Source of the DNA: Chiridota heheva
Lineage: Eukaryota > Echinodermata > Holothuroidea > Apodida > Chiridotidae
Assembly: GCA_020152595.1 (NCBI GenBank)
Contig: JAIGNY010004486.1
Location: forward strand, 651,001 to 715,000
DNA length: 64,000 bases
Reading direction: 5' to 3'
The notes under the pieces: model-generated
What the model was told of the DNA's origin: nothing
What the model saw: the letters and a program-made list of their open reading frames with translations, nothing else
The model's database searches: none
Program-made: the position numbers and the translations under genes
Shown here: positions 60,941-64,000 of the stretch, piece by piece
Layout of the letters: every line of letters starts with the position of its first letter
Position numbering within the stretch: the stretch's first letter is position 1

Positions 60941-61244
60941 CTTTAAAAAAAGAAATGAGAAAATATTTTTTTGTCCTTCTCACAGTCTATTTTCCATGCT
61001 TGTTTGCAACTTAAAAGATCTATAGGGACAACAACATGAGCTTAATTGGAAGTGTGTATGCTCACTTGGTTGGTGCCACGTCACATCTGGGTGATGACCT
61101 CATTTGCTGGAGTGAAAACAAAGCTTTGCACATTACACGAACGGCAAGTCTGTGTGTCTACCCATAGTATGTACAGTTGAACAAATTTTTACAATTACCA
61201 ATTGTTAATTTTACTCCCATTTTCATTAATCAGATGCTTTGTTA
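60941..61244. other. Unique spacer, probable intron of the EAR gene
   Basis: It includes the acceptor pyrimidine tract and otherwise unique sequence. No exon found. Confidence 0.5.
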
Positions 61245-61555
61245 GTTGATTGTCCCACATGCCAACTCAACCTGTCCAACATGCCAACTCACCTTGTCCA
61301 ACATGCCAACTCACCTTGTCCAACATGCCAACCAACCCTGTCCCACATGCCAACCCAACCTGTCCAACATGCCAACTCACCTTGTCCAACATGCCAACCA
61401 ACCCTGTCCCACATGCCAACCCAACCTGTCCAACATGCCAACTCACCTTGTCCAACATGCCAACCAGCCCTGTCCCACATGCCAACCCAACCTGTCCAAC
61501 ATGCCAACTCACCTTGTCCAACATGCCAACCAACCCCGTCCCCATGCACCCACAT
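61245..61555. repeat. 22-bp array with 66-bp trimer order, about 14 units
   Basis: Units are CAACATGCCAACTCACCTTG(TC), CAACATGCCAACCAACCCTG(TC) and CCACATGCCAACCCAACCTG(TC), repeating as a three-unit set. All three + frames are open because the unit lacks stops; not coding. Confidence 0.96.
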
Positions 61556-61620
61556 AACATGCCACCCTCATCCTAATTCCTCCATCTACCATTCCTCATG
61601 TCATTTTCTACCCAACATTC
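61556..61620. other. Short C/A/T-rich linker
   Basis: It joins the 22-bp and 15-bp arrays. No feature seen. Confidence 0.6.
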
Positions 61621-61748
61621 TAGATGACATCCCACCACATGACATCCCACCACATGACATCCCACCACATGACATCCCATCACATGACATCCCACCACAT
61701 GACATCCCACCACATGACATCCCACCACATGACACATCCCACCACATA
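61621..61748. repeat. 15-bp array GACATCCCACCACAT, about 8 copies
   Basis: Near-perfect units; the last is shifted by an extra ACA. The plus frame DIPPH is periodic. Confidence 0.96.
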
Positions 61749-61789
61749 ACTTGATATTTTTTCTATATAGGGCTGTCTATAAAATCAGT

Positions 61790-64000
61790 CTTTTATGTTT
61801 CCTCTTTATTCAAGCACTAGTGCTTGTGCTTCTTTTCATGCCCAATACACTTCATTCTTTATTCAAGCACTAGTGCTAATTGTGCTTCTTTTCATGCCCA
61901 ATACACTTCATTCTTTATTCAAGCTCTAGTGCTTGTGCTTCTTTTCATGCCCAATACACTTCATTCTTTATTCAAGCACTAGTGCTAATTGTGCTTCTTT
62001 TCATGCCCAATACACTTCATTCTTTATTCAAGCACTAGTGCTTGTGCTTCTTTTCATGCCTAATACACTTCATTCTTTATTCAAGCACTAGTGCTAATTG
62101 TGCTTCTTTTCATGCCCAATACACTTCATTCTTTATTCAAGCTCTAGTGCTTGTGCTTCTTTTCATGCCCAATACACTTCATTCTTTATTCAAGCACTAG
62201 TGCTAATTGTGCTTCTTTTCATGCCCAATACACTTCATTCTTTATTCAAGCACTAGTGCTTGTGCTTCTTTTCATGCCCAATACACTTCATTCTTTATTC
62301 AAGCACTAGTGCTTGTGCTTCTTTTCATGCCTAATACACTTCATTCTTTATTCAAGCACTAGTGCTAATTGTGCTTCTTTTCATGCCCAATACACTTCAT
62401 TCTTTATTCAAGCACTAGTGCTTGTGCTTCTTTCATGCCCAATACACTTCATTCTTTATTCAAGCACTAGTGCTAATTGTGCTTCTTTTCATGCCCAATA
62501 CACTTCATTCTTTATTCAAGCACTAGTGCTTGTGCTTCTTTTCATGCCTAATACACTTCATTCTTTATTCAAGCACTAGTGCTAATTGTGCTTCTTTTCA
62601 TGCCCAATACACTTCATTCTTTATTCAAGCACTAGTGCTTGTGCTTCTTTTCATGCCCAATACACTTCATTCTTTATTCAAGCACTAGTGCTAATTGTGC
62701 TTCTTTTCATGCCCAATACACTTCATTCTTTATTCAAGCACTAGTGCTTGTGCTTCTTTTCATGCCTAATACACTTCATTCTTTATTCAAGCACTAGTGC
62801 TAATTGTGCTTCTTTTCATGCCCAATACACTTCATTCTTTATTCAAGCACTAGTGCTTGTGCTTCTTTTCATGCCCAATACACTTCATTCTTTATTCAAG
62901 CTCTAGTGCTTGTGCTTCTTTTCATGCCCAATACACTTCATTCTTTATTCAAGCACTAGTGCTTGTGCTTCTTTTCATGCCCAATACACTTCATTCTTTA
63001 TTCAAGCACTAGTGCTAATTGTGCTTCTTTTCATGCCCAATACACTTCATTCTTTATTCAAGCACTAGTGCTAATTGTGCTTCTTTTCATGCCCAATACA
63101 CTTCATTCTTTATTCAAGCACTAGTGCTTGTGCTTCTTTTCATGCCTAATACACTTCATTCTTTATTCAAGCACTAGTGCTAATTGTGCTTCTTTTCATG
63201 CCCAATACACTTCATTCTTTATTCAAGCACTAGTGCTTGTGCTTCTTTCATGCCCAATACACTTCATTCTTTATTCAAGCTCTAGTGCTTGTGCTTCTTT
63301 TCATGCCCAATACACTTCATTCTTTATTCAAGCACTAGTGCTTGTGCTTCTTTTCATGCCCAATACACTTCATTCTTTATTCAAGCACTAGTGCTAATTG
63401 TGCTTCTTTTCATGCCCAATACACTTCATTCTTTATTCAAGCTCTAGTGCTTGTGCTTCTTTTCATGCCCAATACACTTCATTCTTTATTCAAGCACTAG
63501 TGCTTGTGCTTCTTTTCATGCCTAATACACTTCATTCTTTATTCAAGCTCTAGTGCTTGTGCTTCTTTTCATGCCCAATACACTTCATTCTTTATTCAAG
63601 CTCTAGTGCTTGTGCTTCTTTTCATGCCCAATACACTTCATTCTTTATTCAAGCTCTAGTGCTTGTGCTTCTTTTCATGCCCAATACACTTCATTCTTTA
63701 TTCAAGCACTAGTGCTTGTGCTTCTTTTCATGCCTAATACACTTCATTCTTTATTCAAGCTCTAGTGCTTGTGCTTCTTTTCATGCCCAATACACTTCAT
63801 TCTTTATTCAAGCTCTAGTGCTTGTGCTTCTTTTCATGCCCAATACACTTCATTCTTTATTCAAGCACTAGTGCTAATTGTGCTTCTTTTCATGCCCAAT
63901 ACACTTCATTCTTTATTCAAGCACTAGTGCTTGTGCTTCTTTTCATGCCCAATACACTTCATTCTTTATTCAAGCACTAGTGCTTGTGCTTCTTTTCATG
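61790..64000. repeat. 53/56-bp tandem array, about 41 copies, runs past window end
   Basis: The unit contains TTCTTTATTCAAGCACTAGT, GCTTGTGCTTCTTTTCATGC and CCAATACACTTCA. Two main forms: 53 bp with GTGCTTGTGC and 56 bp with GTGCTAATTGTGC. They alternate as 109-bp pairs over much of 61.8-62.8 kb, and a GCTCTAG form dominates after 63.4 kb. The 53-bp form centres on the perfect palindrome CAAGCACTAGTGCTTG. Confidence 0.98.

Noticed and set aside
1..64000. CRISPR array
   Set aside because: The repeats are directly head-to-tail with no unique spacers, and the DNA is eukaryotic.
1..64000. Idea that unit lengths are selected to be multiples of three
   Set aside because: 15, 21, 24, 27, 33, 48, 60 and 63 are multiples of three, but 17, 20, 22, 31, 35, 41, 53, 56 and 74 are not. 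The fraction is only slightly above one third.
1..64000. Telomere or classical centromere
   Set aside because: No TTAGGG-type tract and no single dominant satellite of typical centromeric monomer size; subtelomeric location remains only a possibility.

Overview
This window looks like nuclear DNA of an animal, probably a marine invertebrate. It contains fragments of a rhodopsin-class GPCR, an extracellular EAR/EPTP-repeat exon with spliceosomal borders, two non-LTR retrotransposon relics (one with an LINE-type 3' tail) and a tRNA-like pol III promoter. No prokaryotic gene layout, operon or Shine-Dalgarno pattern is visible. The exact clade cannot be fixed from this sequence.

The dominant content is tandem repeat. 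I separate about 22 array families covering roughly 60% of the window. In order they are: 60-bp units (1-4400), 15-bp (5174-6645), 41-bp (8640-9000), an 18-24-bp GCCATGTGGGACAT minisatellite in two blocks inside a larger composite repeat (9373-12560), a 6-kb 21-bp array (12691-18729), 35-bp and 31-bp units (20799-22115), a second 31-bp family (28885-30135), 24-bp units inside a GPCR pseudogene (31372-32095), 74-bp (35641-39800), a linked 17/27/20-bp series (40600-46400) interrupted by a LINE, 33-bp (47725-49325), 63-bp (49650-58195), 48-bp (60394-60640), 22-bp and 15-bp (61245-61748), and a 53/56-bp array (61790-64000) that runs off the end. Nearly all long open frames here are periodic translations of these arrays and are not genes.

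Gene-like material is sparse. There is a probable terminal exon of an unidentified coiled-coil protein (5027-5112, +), an EAR-repeat exon with phase 1-1 borders (60713-60940, -), and a class A GPCR pseudogene (33233 to 31030, -) whose third intracellular loop holds the expanded 24-bp array. The 23282-26236 segment is a frameshifted non-LTR retrotransposon (zinc-knuckle ORF1, APE endonuclease, reverse transcriptase) that ends abruptly in AT-rich repeats. At 43005-43893 lies a 5'-truncated LINE with a duplicated 3' UTR, inserted into a 17-bp array with an apparent short target duplication.

The patterns most worth following are these. A TCATGCC/ATGCCAT core recurs in about nine otherwise different arrays. 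Within-array variants very often differ as CpG versus TpG/CpA, as expected from germline methylation and deamination. There are clear higher-order repeats (403 bp = 13x31; 263 bp = about 8x33; 1260 bp = 20x63). The 17/20/27-bp series seems to be one repeat lineage diversifying along about 5.8 kb. I found no convincing new protein-coding system; the novelty is in repeat biology.
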